From NCBI RefSeq assembly GCF_008831085.1, contig NZ_WBJY01000004.1:62001-126000 (forward strand): DNA of 64,000 nucleotides, read 5' to 3'. The number at the start of each line of letters is the position of its first letter. Position 1 is the first letter of the stretch. The position numbers were made by a program, and so were the translations under genes. Shown here one piece after another: positions 35,523 through 43,990 of this stretch. Under the pieces are notes generated by a model. The model was not told the origin of the DNA. It searched no databases and saw only the letters and a list, made by a program, of their open reading frames with translations. The stretch comes from Pseudoclavibacter endophyticus (GTDB lineage Bacteria; Actinomycetota; Actinomycetes; Actinomycetales; Microbacteriaceae).

Positions 35523-37259
35523 GTGACCATGAGCGAGACCGAACCGCAGCCCGCGGCGCCGAGGGCGCGCGTGGCAGCGACGCGACCGCCGCGCGGGTCG
35601 GCGAAACCGAACGGCCAGTGGCGGATCGACGGCACGGCGCCGCTCAACCCCAATGAGGTCTGGAAGCAGGCCGATGGCGGCCTGAGCGTGCGCGAGCGCA
35701 TCGAGACGATCTATGCCGAGCGCGGATTCGCGAGCATCGACCCGACCGACCTGCACGGCAGGTTCCGGTGGTGGGGCCTGTACACGCAGCGCAAGCCCGG
35801 CATCGACGGCGGCAAGACAGCGACGCTCGAGCCGCACGAGCTCGAGGACGAGTACTTCATGCTGCGCGTTCGCATCGACGGCGGCCAATTGAGCACCGAG
35901 CAGCTGCGCGTCATCGCCGCCATCTCGACCGAGTTCGGTCGGGACACGGCCGACCTCACCGACCGCCAGAACGTGCAGTTGCACTGGATTCGGGTCGAGG
36001 ACGTGCCCGAGATCTGGCGCCGCCTCGAGGCGGTCGGGCTCATGACCACTGAGGCCTGCGGCGACGTGCCCCGCGTCGTCCTCGGCTCGCCCGTCGCCGG
36101 CATCGCCGCCGACGAGCTCATCGATCCGACGCCTCAGATCGAAGAGATCACGCGTCGCTTCGTCGGCGACGAGTCGCTCGCGAACCTGCCGCGCAAGTTC
36201 AAATCGGCGATCACGGGGCACCCGAGCCAGGACGTGGTGCACGAGATCAACGACGTCGCATTCGTCGCCGTCGAGCATCCCGACCTCGGTGTCGGCTACG
36301 ACCTGTGGGTCGGCGGAGGGCTCTCGGCGTCCCCCCGCCTCGCCGAACGGCTCGGCGCCTTCGTCCGGCCGGACCAGGTGGCCGACACCTGGCACGGGGT
36401 CACGCAGATCTTCCGCGACTACGGATTCCGGCGCCTGCGCAACAAGGCGCGTCTCAAGTTCTTGCTCGCCGACTGGGGCCCCGAGAGATTCCGCCGGGTG
36501 CTGCAGGACGAGTATCTGGGGTACGCCCTCGCCGACGGGCCGCCCGCCCCGAAACCGGCGACGGCGGGCGACCACGTCGGCGTGCACAGGCAGCGTGACG
36601 GTCGCTACTACGTCGGCGTCACGCCGATCGTCGGCCGCGTGTCCGGGCCGATCCTCGCGGCCCTCGCCGACGTGCTCGAGGCCAACGGCTCACGGCGCTT
36701 GCGCACGACGCCACACCAGAAGCTCGTGATCCTCGACGTTCCGGAAGACCGCGTCGAGTCGCTCGTCGCGGCCCTCGACGAGCTCGGCCTGCAGGCCCGC
36801 CCGAGCCTTATCCGCCGCGGCACGATCGCGTGCACCGGCATCGAGTTCTGCAAGCTCGCCATCGTCGAGACGAAGGTCAACGCGACGGAGGCCGTGCTCG
36901 AACTCGAGACGCGGCTCGCAGAACTCGACCTGCCGCATCCTCTCTCGCTCCACGTCAACGGCTGCCCGAACTCGTGCGCTCGCATCCAGACGGCCGACAT
37001 CGGGCTCAAGGGACAGCTCGTGACCATCGACGGCGAGCAGGTGCCGGGCTACCAGGTGCACCTCGGCGGCGGCCTTGCGACGAACGACCGCGAATCGCCC
37101 GGGCTCGGGCGCACGGTGCGGGGCCTCAAGGTGCGCGCTGACGGCATCGCGGACTACGTCGAGCGCGTCGCCCGTCGCTTCCTGACCGACCGCGACGCGG
37201 ACACCGGCGAGACCTTCGCCGAGTGGGCGCATCGAGCCGACGAGGAGGCGCTGCAGTGA
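35523..37259 (+). CDS. sir: Ferredoxin-dependent assimilatory sulfite reductase
   Basis: 578 residues. It reduces sulfite to sulfide with six electrons at a coupled siroheme-[4Fe-4S] centre. The cluster ligands are Cys437, Cys443 (CTGIEFC), Cys481 and Cys485 (GCPNSC). The siroheme-binding Arg/Lys-rich segments (LTDRQNVQLHWIRVEDVPE, RKFKSAITGHPSQD) are present. Tyr87 in WGLYTQR and Cys179 in TEACGD match the Tyr-Cys crosslink of mycobacterial NirA/SirA. GTG 35523 is favoured since GGAGG (35513-35517) is 5 nt upstream; ATG 35529 is possible. It is the first gene of a ten-gene sulfur-assimilation operon, and its stop overlaps the cysH start. Confidence 0.93.
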   Translation: MTMSETEPQPAAPRARVAATRPPRGSAKPNGQWRIDGTAPLNPNEVWKQADGGLSVRERIETIYAERGFASIDPTDLHGRFRWWGLYTQRKPGIDGGKTATLEPHELEDEYFMLRVRIDGGQLSTEQLRVIAAISTEFGRDTADLTDRQNVQLHWIRVEDVPEIWRRLEAVGLMTTEACGDVPRVVLGSPVAGIAADELIDPTPQIEEITRRFVGDESLANLPRKFKSAITGHPSQDVVHEINDVAFVAVEHPDLGVGYDLWVGGGLSASPRLAERLGAFVRPDQVADTWHGVTQIFRDYGFRRLRNKARLKFLLADWGPERFRRVLQDEYLGYALADGPPAPKPATAGDHVGVHRQRDGRYYVGVTPIVGRVSGPILAALADVLEANGSRRLRTTPHQKLVILDVPEDRVESLVAALDELGLQARPSLIRRGTIACTGIEFCKLAIVETKVNATEAVLELETRLAELDLPHPLSLHVNGCPNSCARIQTADIGLKGQLVTIDGEQVPGYQVHLGGGLATNDRESPGLGRTVRGLKVRADGIADYVERVARRFLTDRDADTGETFAEWAHRADEEALQ

Positions 37260-37999
37260 GCGGGATCCGAGCGCTGCCCTCCGGCCACAAGCGCTCCCGC
37301 GACGAGCTCAGCGCCCTCGCCGAGCGCGGCGCGCGCGAGCTACGCAGCCTCGAACCCGACGAGGCATCGCCCGCCGAAGTCGTCGCGTGGGTCGCGAGCA
37401 CGTTCCCGGTGGATGCCGCGGCCGTCGCGTGCTCCATGGCGGATGCCGCCCTGCCGCACCTCGTGGCAGAACAGCTGCCGGGCGTGGACGTGCTCTTCCT
37501 CGACACGGGCTACCACTTCGCCGAGACCCGCGACACGCGCGACGAGGTCGCGCGCGCCCTCGACGTACGGATCGTCGACGTGATGCCCGAGCAGACGGTC
37601 GCCGAGCAGGACGCCGAATTCGGCGCCCGCCTGTATGAGCGTGACGCCGCCCTCTGCTGCGAGCGTCGCAAGGTGGGCCCGCTGCGCGCCGCGCTCGCGG
37701 GATACGAGGTGTGGTTCACGGGTGTGCGCCGCGAGGAGGCGCCCACGCGAACGAACACGCCGCTCGTGGGATGGGACGAACGCAACGGCCTCATCAAGGT
37801 GAACCCCCTCGCGGCGTGGACCTTCGACGACCTGCTCGAGTACGCGGGAACGCACGCCGTGCCCGTGAATCTGCTCGTCTCTAACGGCTACCCCTCGATC
37901 GGGTGCCGACCCTGCACGAAACCGGTCGCCCCCGGCGACGATCCGAGGTCCGGTCGCTGGGCCGGCCTCGCCAAGACAGAATGCGGACTCCACCTATGA
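37256..37999 (+). CDS. cysH: Adenylylsulfate (APS) reductase, Fe-S type
   Basis: 247 residues. It reduces APS to sulfite. The four cluster ligands Cys134-Cys135 and Cys217-Cys220 (CRPC) mark the [4Fe-4S] enzyme that uses APS directly and not PAPS. Cys243 in ECGLHL at the C-terminus is the catalytic nucleophile. The FLDTGYHFAETRD segment and the Arg-rich GVRREEAPTRTN bind the nucleotide. GTG 37256 overlaps the sulfite reductase stop; the cysD start overlaps its own stop. No APS kinase (cysC) is in the operon, consistent with an APS-specific route. Confidence 0.94.
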   Translation: MSGIRALPSGHKRSRDELSALAERGARELRSLEPDEASPAEVVAWVASTFPVDAAAVACSMADAALPHLVAEQLPGVDVLFLDTGYHFAETRDTRDEVARALDVRIVDVMPEQTVAEQDAEFGARLYERDAALCCERRKVGPLRAALAGYEVWFTGVRREEAPTRTNTPLVGWDERNGLIKVNPLAAWTFDDLLEYAGTHAVPVNLLVSNGYPSIGCRPCTKPVAPGDDPRSGRWAGLAKTECGLHL

Positions 38000-38991
38000 C
38001 CATCACCGACCAGGCCGCCCGCTCGCCGGTGCGGCGCGACGACGCGACCGGAAGCACCCCTCCCGCACGCGACGCGGCGGCGACGCGCCCGGATGCTCCC
38101 CGCCTGACGACCCTCGACCGTCTCGAGGCGGAGGCGATCCACGTCATCCGCGAGGTGGTCGCAGAGTTCGAGCGCCCCGTGCTGCTGTTCTCGGGCGGGA
38201 AGGACTCGGTGCTCGTGCTGCATCTCGCCGCCAAGGCCTTCGCGCCCGGTCGCGTGCCGTTCCCCGTGCTGCACGTCGACACCGGTCACAACTTTCCCGA
38301 GGTGCTGCGGTTCCGCGATGAAACGGTCGCGCGACTCGGCATCGCGCTGGAAGTCGCCCGCGTGCAGGACTACATCGACGACGGGCGGCTGCACGACCGC
38401 GCCGACGGCACCCGCAACCCGTTGCAGACGCTGCCGCTGCTCGACGCGATCGCCGCGGGCCGCCATGACGCCGTCTTCGGCGGGGCGCGCCGCGACGAGG
38501 ACAAGGCCCGCGCGAAGGAGCGCATCATCTCGCTGCGCGACGAGTTCGGGCAATGGGATCCGCGCAATCAGCGCCCGGAGCTCTGGAGCCTCTACAACGG
38601 GCGCCACACCCCGGGACAGCACGTGCGCGCCTTTCCGATCTCGAACTGGACCGAACTCGACGTCTGGAGCTACATCGCCCGCGAGCGCATTCCGCTGCCG
38701 TCGCTGTACTTCGCGCACGAGCGCGAGGTCTACGCGCGCGACGGCATGTGGCGGCCGGTCGGACCCTTCTCGCCGCCGCGCGGCGATGAGCGGGTCGAGG
38801 TGCGCACGGTCCGCTACCGCACGGTCGGCGACATGAGCTGCACGGGCGCCGTCGAATCCACCGCCGCCGACCTTGATGCGATCGTCGCCGAGGTCGCGGC
38901 ATCGACCCTTACCGAGCGCGGCGCCACCCGCGCCGACGACCGCCTCAGCGAGGCGGCAATGGAAGACCGCAAGAAGGACGGGTACTTCTGA
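37996..38991 (+). CDS. cysD: Sulfate adenylyltransferase small subunit
   Basis: 331 residues, about 20 longer than usual because of an N-terminal Ala/Arg/Pro-rich extension. It forms APS from sulfate and ATP together with CysN. The PP-loop SGGKDS lies at 66-71, then HVDTGHNFPEVLRFRDE, GGARRDEDKARAKERIIS and the C-terminal YRTVGDMSCTGAVES. It ends KDGYF, the family's conserved tip. ATG overlaps the cysH stop in an ATGA arrangement, and the next start overlaps by one base, so the four enzymes are tightly coupled. Confidence 0.96.
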   Translation: MTITDQAARSPVRRDDATGSTPPARDAAATRPDAPRLTTLDRLEAEAIHVIREVVAEFERPVLLFSGGKDSVLVLHLAAKAFAPGRVPFPVLHVDTGHNFPEVLRFRDETVARLGIALEVARVQDYIDDGRLHDRADGTRNPLQTLPLLDAIAAGRHDAVFGGARRDEDKARAKERIISLRDEFGQWDPRNQRPELWSLYNGRHTPGQHVRAFPISNWTELDVWSYIARERIPLPSLYFAHEREVYARDGMWRPVGPFSPPRGDERVEVRTVRYRTVGDMSCTGAVESTAADLDAIVAEVAASTLTERGATRADDRLSEAAMEDRKKDGYF

Positions 38992-40340
38992 TGACGAGTC
39001 CGATTCAGCCGGCGGACCACGCCGCCGATCGCGTCGAGAGCCGGGCGCGAACGCTCTTCCGCTTCGCGACGGCCGGGTCCGTCGACGACGGCAAGTCGAC
39101 CCTCGTCGGTCGTCTTCTGCACGACGCCAAGGCGATCCTGGCCGATCAGCTCGAGCAGGTCGCCCGCACGTCGGCCGACCGCGGTTTCACGCACGGCGAG
39201 TTCGACTTCGCCCTGCTCACCGACGGACTGCGCGCCGAGCGCGAACAGGGCATCACGATCGACGTCGCGTACCGCTACTTCACGACGGGGTCGCGCTCGT
39301 TCATCCTCGCCGACTGCCCGGGGCACGTGCAGTACACGCGCAACATGGTCACGGGAGCGACGACGGCGGATGCCGTGGTCGTGCTGGTCGACGCCCGGCA
39401 CGGCATCGTCGATCAGACCAGGCGCCACCTCGCGGTCGTCGCGCTCCTCCGGGTGCCGCACGTGATCATCGCGGTCAACAAGATCGACCTCATCGGCTTC
39501 TCTCGCAGCGTCTTCGCCGAGACCGAGGCCGCCGCTCGCGAGCTGGCGGCCGATCTCGGCATCGACGACCCGCACGTGCTGCCCGTCTCCGCCCTCGAGG
39601 GCGACAACATCGTCGATCGCTCCGCGCGCACCCCCTGGTACGACGGTCCAGCGCTCATCGAGCTGCTCGAGGCGCTGCCCGCCGCCGACGAGCTCGAGCG
39701 CGAGGCCGCGCCCCTGCGCCTGCCAGTGCAGCTCGTCCTGCGTCCGCAGGGCGGGCTGGCGCCCGACCTCGCGGCCGACGCCGCCGCCGTCGAGCGACTG
39801 CGCGACCACCGCGCCGTCGCGGGGCGCATCTCGAGCGGGGCGGTGCGGGTGGGCGACCGCGTCGAGGTGCTCCCGGCCCGTGTCGCCACGACCGTCACCG
39901 GCATCCGGACCGCCGGCGTCGAGGTGGATGCCGCGGTCGCGCCGGAGTCGGTTTCGATCGAGTTCGCCGACGACGTCGACGCGGCCCGCGGGGCGCTCGT
40001 CGTGGCCGAGGGGTCCCTTCCGGCGACCCGGCGGGACGTCAACGCCGAGCTGTTTCAGCTCGACGCGCGCCCGCTCACACGGGGCGCGAGGGTGCTCGTG
40101 AAGCACGGTACGGCGACCGTGCAGGCGCGCGTCGCCGAGATCGAGTCGCGCTACGACCTCGACGCGCTGCGCCACGAGCCCGCCAGCCGCCTCGAGGTGA
40201 ACGACATCGGCCGTGCCCGGCTGCGGCTGAGCGCCAGCCTGCCCCTCGAACCGTACGGCGAGCACCGCGACCAGGGCTCGTTCATCCTCATCGATCCCGC
40301 CGACGGCGCCACCCTGGCGGCCGGCATCGCGCGCGACTGA
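38991..40340 (+). CDS. cysN: Sulfate adenylyltransferase large subunit (GTPase)
   Basis: 449 residues. It is an EF-Tu-like GTPase that drives APS formation by CysD. G-motifs: G1 GSVDDGKST, G3 DCPGHVQYTRNM, G4 NKIDL. Switch region TDGLRAEREQGITIDVAYRY follows the family. There is no APS kinase domain at the C-terminus, so it is CysN, not CysNC. It starts at the last base of the cysD stop (TGATG). The next gene lies 50 bp downstream and belongs to an ABC transporter. Confidence 0.95.
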   Translation: MTSPIQPADHAADRVESRARTLFRFATAGSVDDGKSTLVGRLLHDAKAILADQLEQVARTSADRGFTHGEFDFALLTDGLRAEREQGITIDVAYRYFTTGSRSFILADCPGHVQYTRNMVTGATTADAVVVLVDARHGIVDQTRRHLAVVALLRVPHVIIAVNKIDLIGFSRSVFAETEAAARELAADLGIDDPHVLPVSALEGDNIVDRSARTPWYDGPALIELLEALPAADELEREAAPLRLPVQLVLRPQGGLAPDLAADAAAVERLRDHRAVAGRISSGAVRVGDRVEVLPARVATTVTGIRTAGVEVDAAVAPESVSIEFADDVDAARGALVVAEGSLPATRRDVNAELFQLDARPLTRGARVLVKHGTATVQARVAEIESRYDLDALRHEPASRLEVNDIGRARLRLSASLPLEPYGEHRDQGSFILIDPADGATLAAGIARD

Positions 40341-40390
40341 GCGCAGTCGCTCGGCCCCGCTTCGCAACACCCGACAGAAAGCACCCGCAC

Positions 40391-41464
40391 ATGCCCAGCA
40401 GCATCCGTACCCACTCGGCGATCGCCGCGGCCGGCGTCATCGCCGCGCTCCTCGCCGGCTGCGCCCCGGCCGCAGCGGCCGACGGGGGCGGGAACGACGG
40501 CGGGCCGATCAGCGAGCTGCGCCTGGGCTACTTCGCCAACGCGACCCACGCGCCGGCGCTCGTCGGCCTGCACGGGGGACACTTCGACGCGGCCCTCGGC
40601 GACCTCGAGCTCACGGCGCACGCGTTCGGGGCCGGCCCCGCCGCGATCGAGGCGCTCTCGGCCGGCGCCATCGATGTGGCGTACGTCGGCCCGAACCCGG
40701 CGATCAACACGTTCATCCAGTCGGGTGGCGAGTCGGTGCGCATCATCGCCGGCGCGGCGAGCGGGGGAGCGGCGCTCGTCGTGCGAGAGGGCATCGAGAG
40801 CCCCGCTGACCTCGCCGGCACGATCATCGCCTCGCCGCAGCTCGGCAACACGCAGGACGTCGCCCTGCGCGAATGGCTCGCCGACCAGGGCTTCGAGACC
40901 GACCTGTCTGGTCGGGGCGACGTGCGCGTCACCCCGACCGCGAACGCCCAGGCCTTCCGCCTCATTCAGCAGGGTGACCTGGACGGGGCGTGGATGCCCG
41001 AGCCGTGGGCCTCGCGGCTGGTGCTCGAGGGAGGCGCGCACGTGCTCGTCGACGAGGCCGAGCTCTGGGACGACGGGGCGTTTCCGACGACGTTGCTCGT
41101 CGTGCGCCAGGGATTCCTCGACGCGCACCCGGAGGCCGTCAAGGCTCTGCTGGAGGGACACCTCGCGGCCGTGCAGTGGATCGCCCGCAACCCGGCCGCC
41201 GCAGCCGTGGCGATCAACGACGCCATTGCGGCCGAGACGGGCGCGCCACTCGGCGACGCGGTCATCGATCGGGCGCTCAGCCACGTCGATTTCACGGTCG
41301 ACCCGCTCGCGGCCGCGTTCCCCGCGTTGATCGAGGCGGGCGTGCGGCAGGGGACGCAGCGCGAGGGGTCGATCGACGGCCTGTTCGACCTTGGCCCCCT
41401 CAACGACCTGCTCGCGACGCGGAGCCAGGCGCGCGTCTCCGACGCGGGCCTCGGGGCGGAGTGA
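40391..41464 (+). CDS. ABC transporter substrate-binding lipoprotein (SsuA/NMT1 type)
   Basis: 357 residues. The lipobox LLAGC (about 17-21) follows a hydrophobic signal peptide. The SsuA-like fold contains LRLGYFANATHAPALVGLHG, DVAYVGPNPAINTFIQSGGE, VIASPQLGNTQD-like region and GDLDGAWMPEPWASRLV. Within sulfate-reduction operons of actinobacteria such a protein binds a sulfonate or an inorganic sulfur anion. An ATG at 40391 gives the right signal peptide; the reading frame extends far upstream only by chance. It forms one importer with the two genes after it. Confidence 0.92.
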   Translation: MPSSIRTHSAIAAAGVIAALLAGCAPAAAADGGGNDGGPISELRLGYFANATHAPALVGLHGGHFDAALGDLELTAHAFGAGPAAIEALSAGAIDVAYVGPNPAINTFIQSGGESVRIIAGAASGGAALVVREGIESPADLAGTIIASPQLGNTQDVALREWLADQGFETDLSGRGDVRVTPTANAQAFRLIQQGDLDGAWMPEPWASRLVLEGGAHVLVDEAELWDDGAFPTTLLVVRQGFLDAHPEAVKALLEGHLAAVQWIARNPAAAAVAINDAIAAETGAPLGDAVIDRALSHVDFTVDPLAAAFPALIEAGVRQGTQREGSIDGLFDLGPLNDLLATRSQARVSDAGLGAE

Positions 41465-41466
41465 CC

Positions 41467-42192
41467 ATGCGGATCAGCGAGGTCTCGAAGCGCTACGGCC
41501 GCGGCCCGCTCGTGCTCGACCGGGTGACGCTCGACATCGCGCCGGGATCGTTCGTGTGCCTGCTCGGCGCGTCCGGCTGCGGGAAGTCGACCCTGCTCAA
41601 TCTCATCGCCGGTCTCGACACGCCATCGTCGGGGCACATCGACCGGCCATCCGAGGGCACCGCCGTGATGTTCCAGGAGTCGTCGCTCATGCCATGGCTC
41701 TCGGCTCGACGCAACGTCGAGCTCGCGCTGCGCCTTCGCGGGGTGCCGCGCACCGAGCGCCGCAGCACGGCGCTCGAGCTGCTCGACTCCGTGAACCTCG
41801 CCGAGGCCGCCGACAAGCGGCCGCACGAACTGTCGGGCGGAATGCGTCAGCGCGTCGCGCTCGCCCGGGCGCTCGCGCAGGACAAGCCCGTGCTGTTGAT
41901 GGACGAGCCGTTCGCCGCCCTCGACGCCATCACGCGCGACCTGCTCCACGACGAGCTCGAGCGGGTGTGGCGCGCGACCGGGCGCACCATCGTGTTCGTC
42001 ACCCACAACGTGCGCGAGGCGGCGCGACTCGGCGAACGAATCGTGCTGCTCGGCAGCCGGCCCGGCCGCGTGGTTCAAGAGTGGCGGACGGGCATGACCT
42101 CCAAGCGCGGAATCGGGGCCGGTGGCATCGAAGCGCTGGCAGCAGAGATCACGACGCGACTGCGAACGGAGATTCGCCGAAATGCCGCATGA
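41467..42192 (+). CDS. ABC importer ATP-binding protein (SsuB/TauB type)
   Basis: 241 residues. Walker A GASGCGKST (34-42), signature LSGGM (122-126), Walker B LLMDEP. The family-typical Q-loop FQESSLMPWL and the FVTHNVREAARL H-loop section are present. ATG 41467 is preferred over an in-frame GTG six bases earlier because GGAG (41458-41461) is the correct distance from it. It overlaps the permease start by 11 bases. It powers the importer of the sulfur cluster. Confidence 0.92.
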   Translation: MRISEVSKRYGRGPLVLDRVTLDIAPGSFVCLLGASGCGKSTLLNLIAGLDTPSSGHIDRPSEGTAVMFQESSLMPWLSARRNVELALRLRGVPRTERRSTALELLDSVNLAEAADKRPHELSGGMRQRVALARALAQDKPVLLMDEPFAALDAITRDLLHDELERVWRATGRTIVFVTHNVREAARLGERIVLLGSRPGRVVQEWRTGMTSKRGIGAGGIEALAAEITTRLRTEIRRNAA

Positions 42193-43141
42193 CACGATTA
42201 CGCCCACGGGCGTCGCCGCGGATGCCGCGGCGGCCGGGCGGCCGGCCCCCGAACCGACCGACGCGAGCACACCCGCCGATGACCTCCGGAGCCTCGAGGC
42301 GGGCCTGGACCGGCTGCAGACCGGCCACGAGCGCAGACCAGGGCGCCTGCGCGCCATCGCCGGGAGCATCGCGCTGCCGGTCGCCTTCGTGCTCGCCCTG
42401 CTCATCGCCTGGCAGCTGTACGTGACGATCGCGCAGCCGCGCCCCGACATCGTGCCCGGTCCGGCGCAGGTCGCCGGGGCGATCGCCGAGGCCTGGCAGA
42501 CGGGCAGGCTGCAGGACGCGATCGCCACGAGCCTCGGGCGCGGCGTCACGGGCTTCCTCATCGCCATCGCCGTCGGCACGCCCATCGGCCTGCTGCTCGC
42601 CGAGGTCGGGTGGATCCGCCGGGCCGTGGGGCCGATCGTCTCGGGCCTGCAGGTGCTGCCGTCGGTCGCGTGGGTGCCGGCCGCGATCATCTGGTTCGGC
42701 CTCACCGACGCGACCGTGTACTTCGTGATCCTGATGGGTGCGATCCCATCGATCGTCAACGGTCTCATCTCGGGCGTCGATCAGGTGCCCCCGCAGCTGC
42801 GCCGCGTGGGTTCGGTACTCGGCGCCACCCCGTGGCAGCTCGCGATCTCGGTCATCCTGCCGGCCGCACTCCCCGGCTATCTCGCCGGTCTCAAGCAGGG
42901 CTGGGCCTTCTCGTGGCGCTCGCTCATGGCGGCCGAGATCATCGCGGTCGGGGGCACCATCGGCTTCGGCCTCGGCTCGCTGCTGCAGCAGTCGCGCGAG
43001 CTCGCCGACCTGGCCGGCGTGCTCACCACGATCCTGCTCATCCTGGCGATCGGCATCCTCATCGAGCTCATGATCTTCGGCCCGCTCGAGCGGCGGATGC
43101 TGCGAGGGCGCGGACTGCTCGGCGCGGGAGGCGCGCGATGA
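42182..43141 (+). CDS. ABC importer permease (SsuC/TauC type)
   Basis: 319 residues. An N-terminal soluble head of about 55 residues precedes six helices in the usual importer order. The EAA loop lies in LRRVGSVLGATPWQLAISVI followed by LPAALPGYLAGLKQ. The family marker FSWRSLMAAEIIAVGGTIG is present. It starts inside the end of the ATPase gene and its stop overlaps the cobA start, so translation is coupled. It completes the sulfur-compound importer; whether sulfate or a sulfonate is taken up is not readable from the sequence. Confidence 0.92.
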   Translation: MPHDTITPTGVAADAAAAGRPAPEPTDASTPADDLRSLEAGLDRLQTGHERRPGRLRAIAGSIALPVAFVLALLIAWQLYVTIAQPRPDIVPGPAQVAGAIAEAWQTGRLQDAIATSLGRGVTGFLIAIAVGTPIGLLLAEVGWIRRAVGPIVSGLQVLPSVAWVPAAIIWFGLTDATVYFVILMGAIPSIVNGLISGVDQVPPQLRRVGSVLGATPWQLAISVILPAALPGYLAGLKQGWAFSWRSLMAAEIIAVGGTIGFGLGSLLQQSRELADLAGVLTTILLILAIGILIELMIFGPLERRMLRGRGLLGAGGAR

Positions 43142-43977
43142 GCGGCGGCGCGAACGGCGCGCGAAGCGAGACGTCCGACGCCCGCGGCGCCGGCAAGGTC
43201 TGGCTCGTGGGGGCCGGGCCCGGCGATGCGGGACTGCTCACGCTCAAGGGCCTGTTCGCCCTGCGGGCCGCCGACCTGATCGTGGCCGACCGGCTCGGCG
43301 CCCGCGGTGTGTTGCGCGGGCTTCCCGAGCTCGGCGTCGAGCTGCGTGCCGAGGTGATCGACGTCGGCAAGACACCGGGGCATCATCCGGTGCCGCAGCA
43401 CGAGATCAACGCGCTCATCGTGCGCCACGCGCGCGAGGGCAGGTGCGTCGTGCGGCTCAAGGGCGGTGACCCGTTCGTCTTCGGCCGCGGCGGCGAAGAG
43501 CTCGCCGCCTGTCTCGACGCCGGTCTCGCCGCCGAGGTCGTGCCCGGCATCTCGAGCGCCTCGTCGTTGCCAACGCTCGCGGGCATCCCCCTCACGCACC
43601 GAGGGGTCGCGACGGCCTACACCGTCGCGACCGGTCACGACTGGATCGACGGGTTCGGGGGTGGCAGCGACCACACCATCGTGCTGCTCATGGGCATCGG
43701 CACCCTCGGGCACTCGGCCCGCGTTCTCGCGGACGGCGCTCGCGGGCCCGACTGCCCCGTCGCGATCATCGAGGACGGCTACGGCCCACGCCAACGCGTG
43801 ACCGTCGGCACGCTGTCGAGCATCCCGCGCCAGGCAGCGGAGCGCAGCATCCGCTCACCGGCCGTCATCGTCATCGGCGACGTCGTGCGGCTCAGCCCGC
43901 ATGCGCCCCCAAGCCTCGCAACCCTCGACCTCGACCGCTTCGACCCGCTCTCGGCGCCAGCCGTCAGCACGACCTGA
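43138..43977 (+). CDS. cobA: Uroporphyrinogen-III C-methyltransferase (SUMT)
   Basis: 279 residues. It methylates uroporphyrinogen III twice to precorrin-2, the first committed step to siroheme. The signatures are VWLVGAGPGDAGLLTLKGLF, VVRLKGGDPFVFGRGGEEL, PGISSASSLPTLAGIPLTHR, LLMGIG. There is no dehydrogenase-chelatase (CysG) domain, so it is the single-function enzyme. Start ATG 43138 overlaps the permease stop. The second required step, precorrin-2 oxidation, has no recognisable gene in this window; the iron insertion is supplied by the chelatase at 34626. Confidence 0.93.
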   Translation: MSGGANGARSETSDARGAGKVWLVGAGPGDAGLLTLKGLFALRAADLIVADRLGARGVLRGLPELGVELRAEVIDVGKTPGHHPVPQHEINALIVRHAREGRCVVRLKGGDPFVFGRGGEELAACLDAGLAAEVVPGISSASSLPTLAGIPLTHRGVATAYTVATGHDWIDGFGGGSDHTIVLLMGIGTLGHSARVLADGARGPDCPVAIIEDGYGPRQRVTVGTLSSIPRQAAERSIRSPAVIVIGDVVRLSPHAPPSLATLDLDRFDPLSAPAVSTT

Positions 43978-43990
43978 AAGGCACGACCCC

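Noticed and set aside
38873..40390. N-terminal extension of the substrate-binding protein back through cysN
   Set aside because: The extension is an Arg-rich shadow of cysN; the real start at 40391 gives a proper lipoprotein signal.
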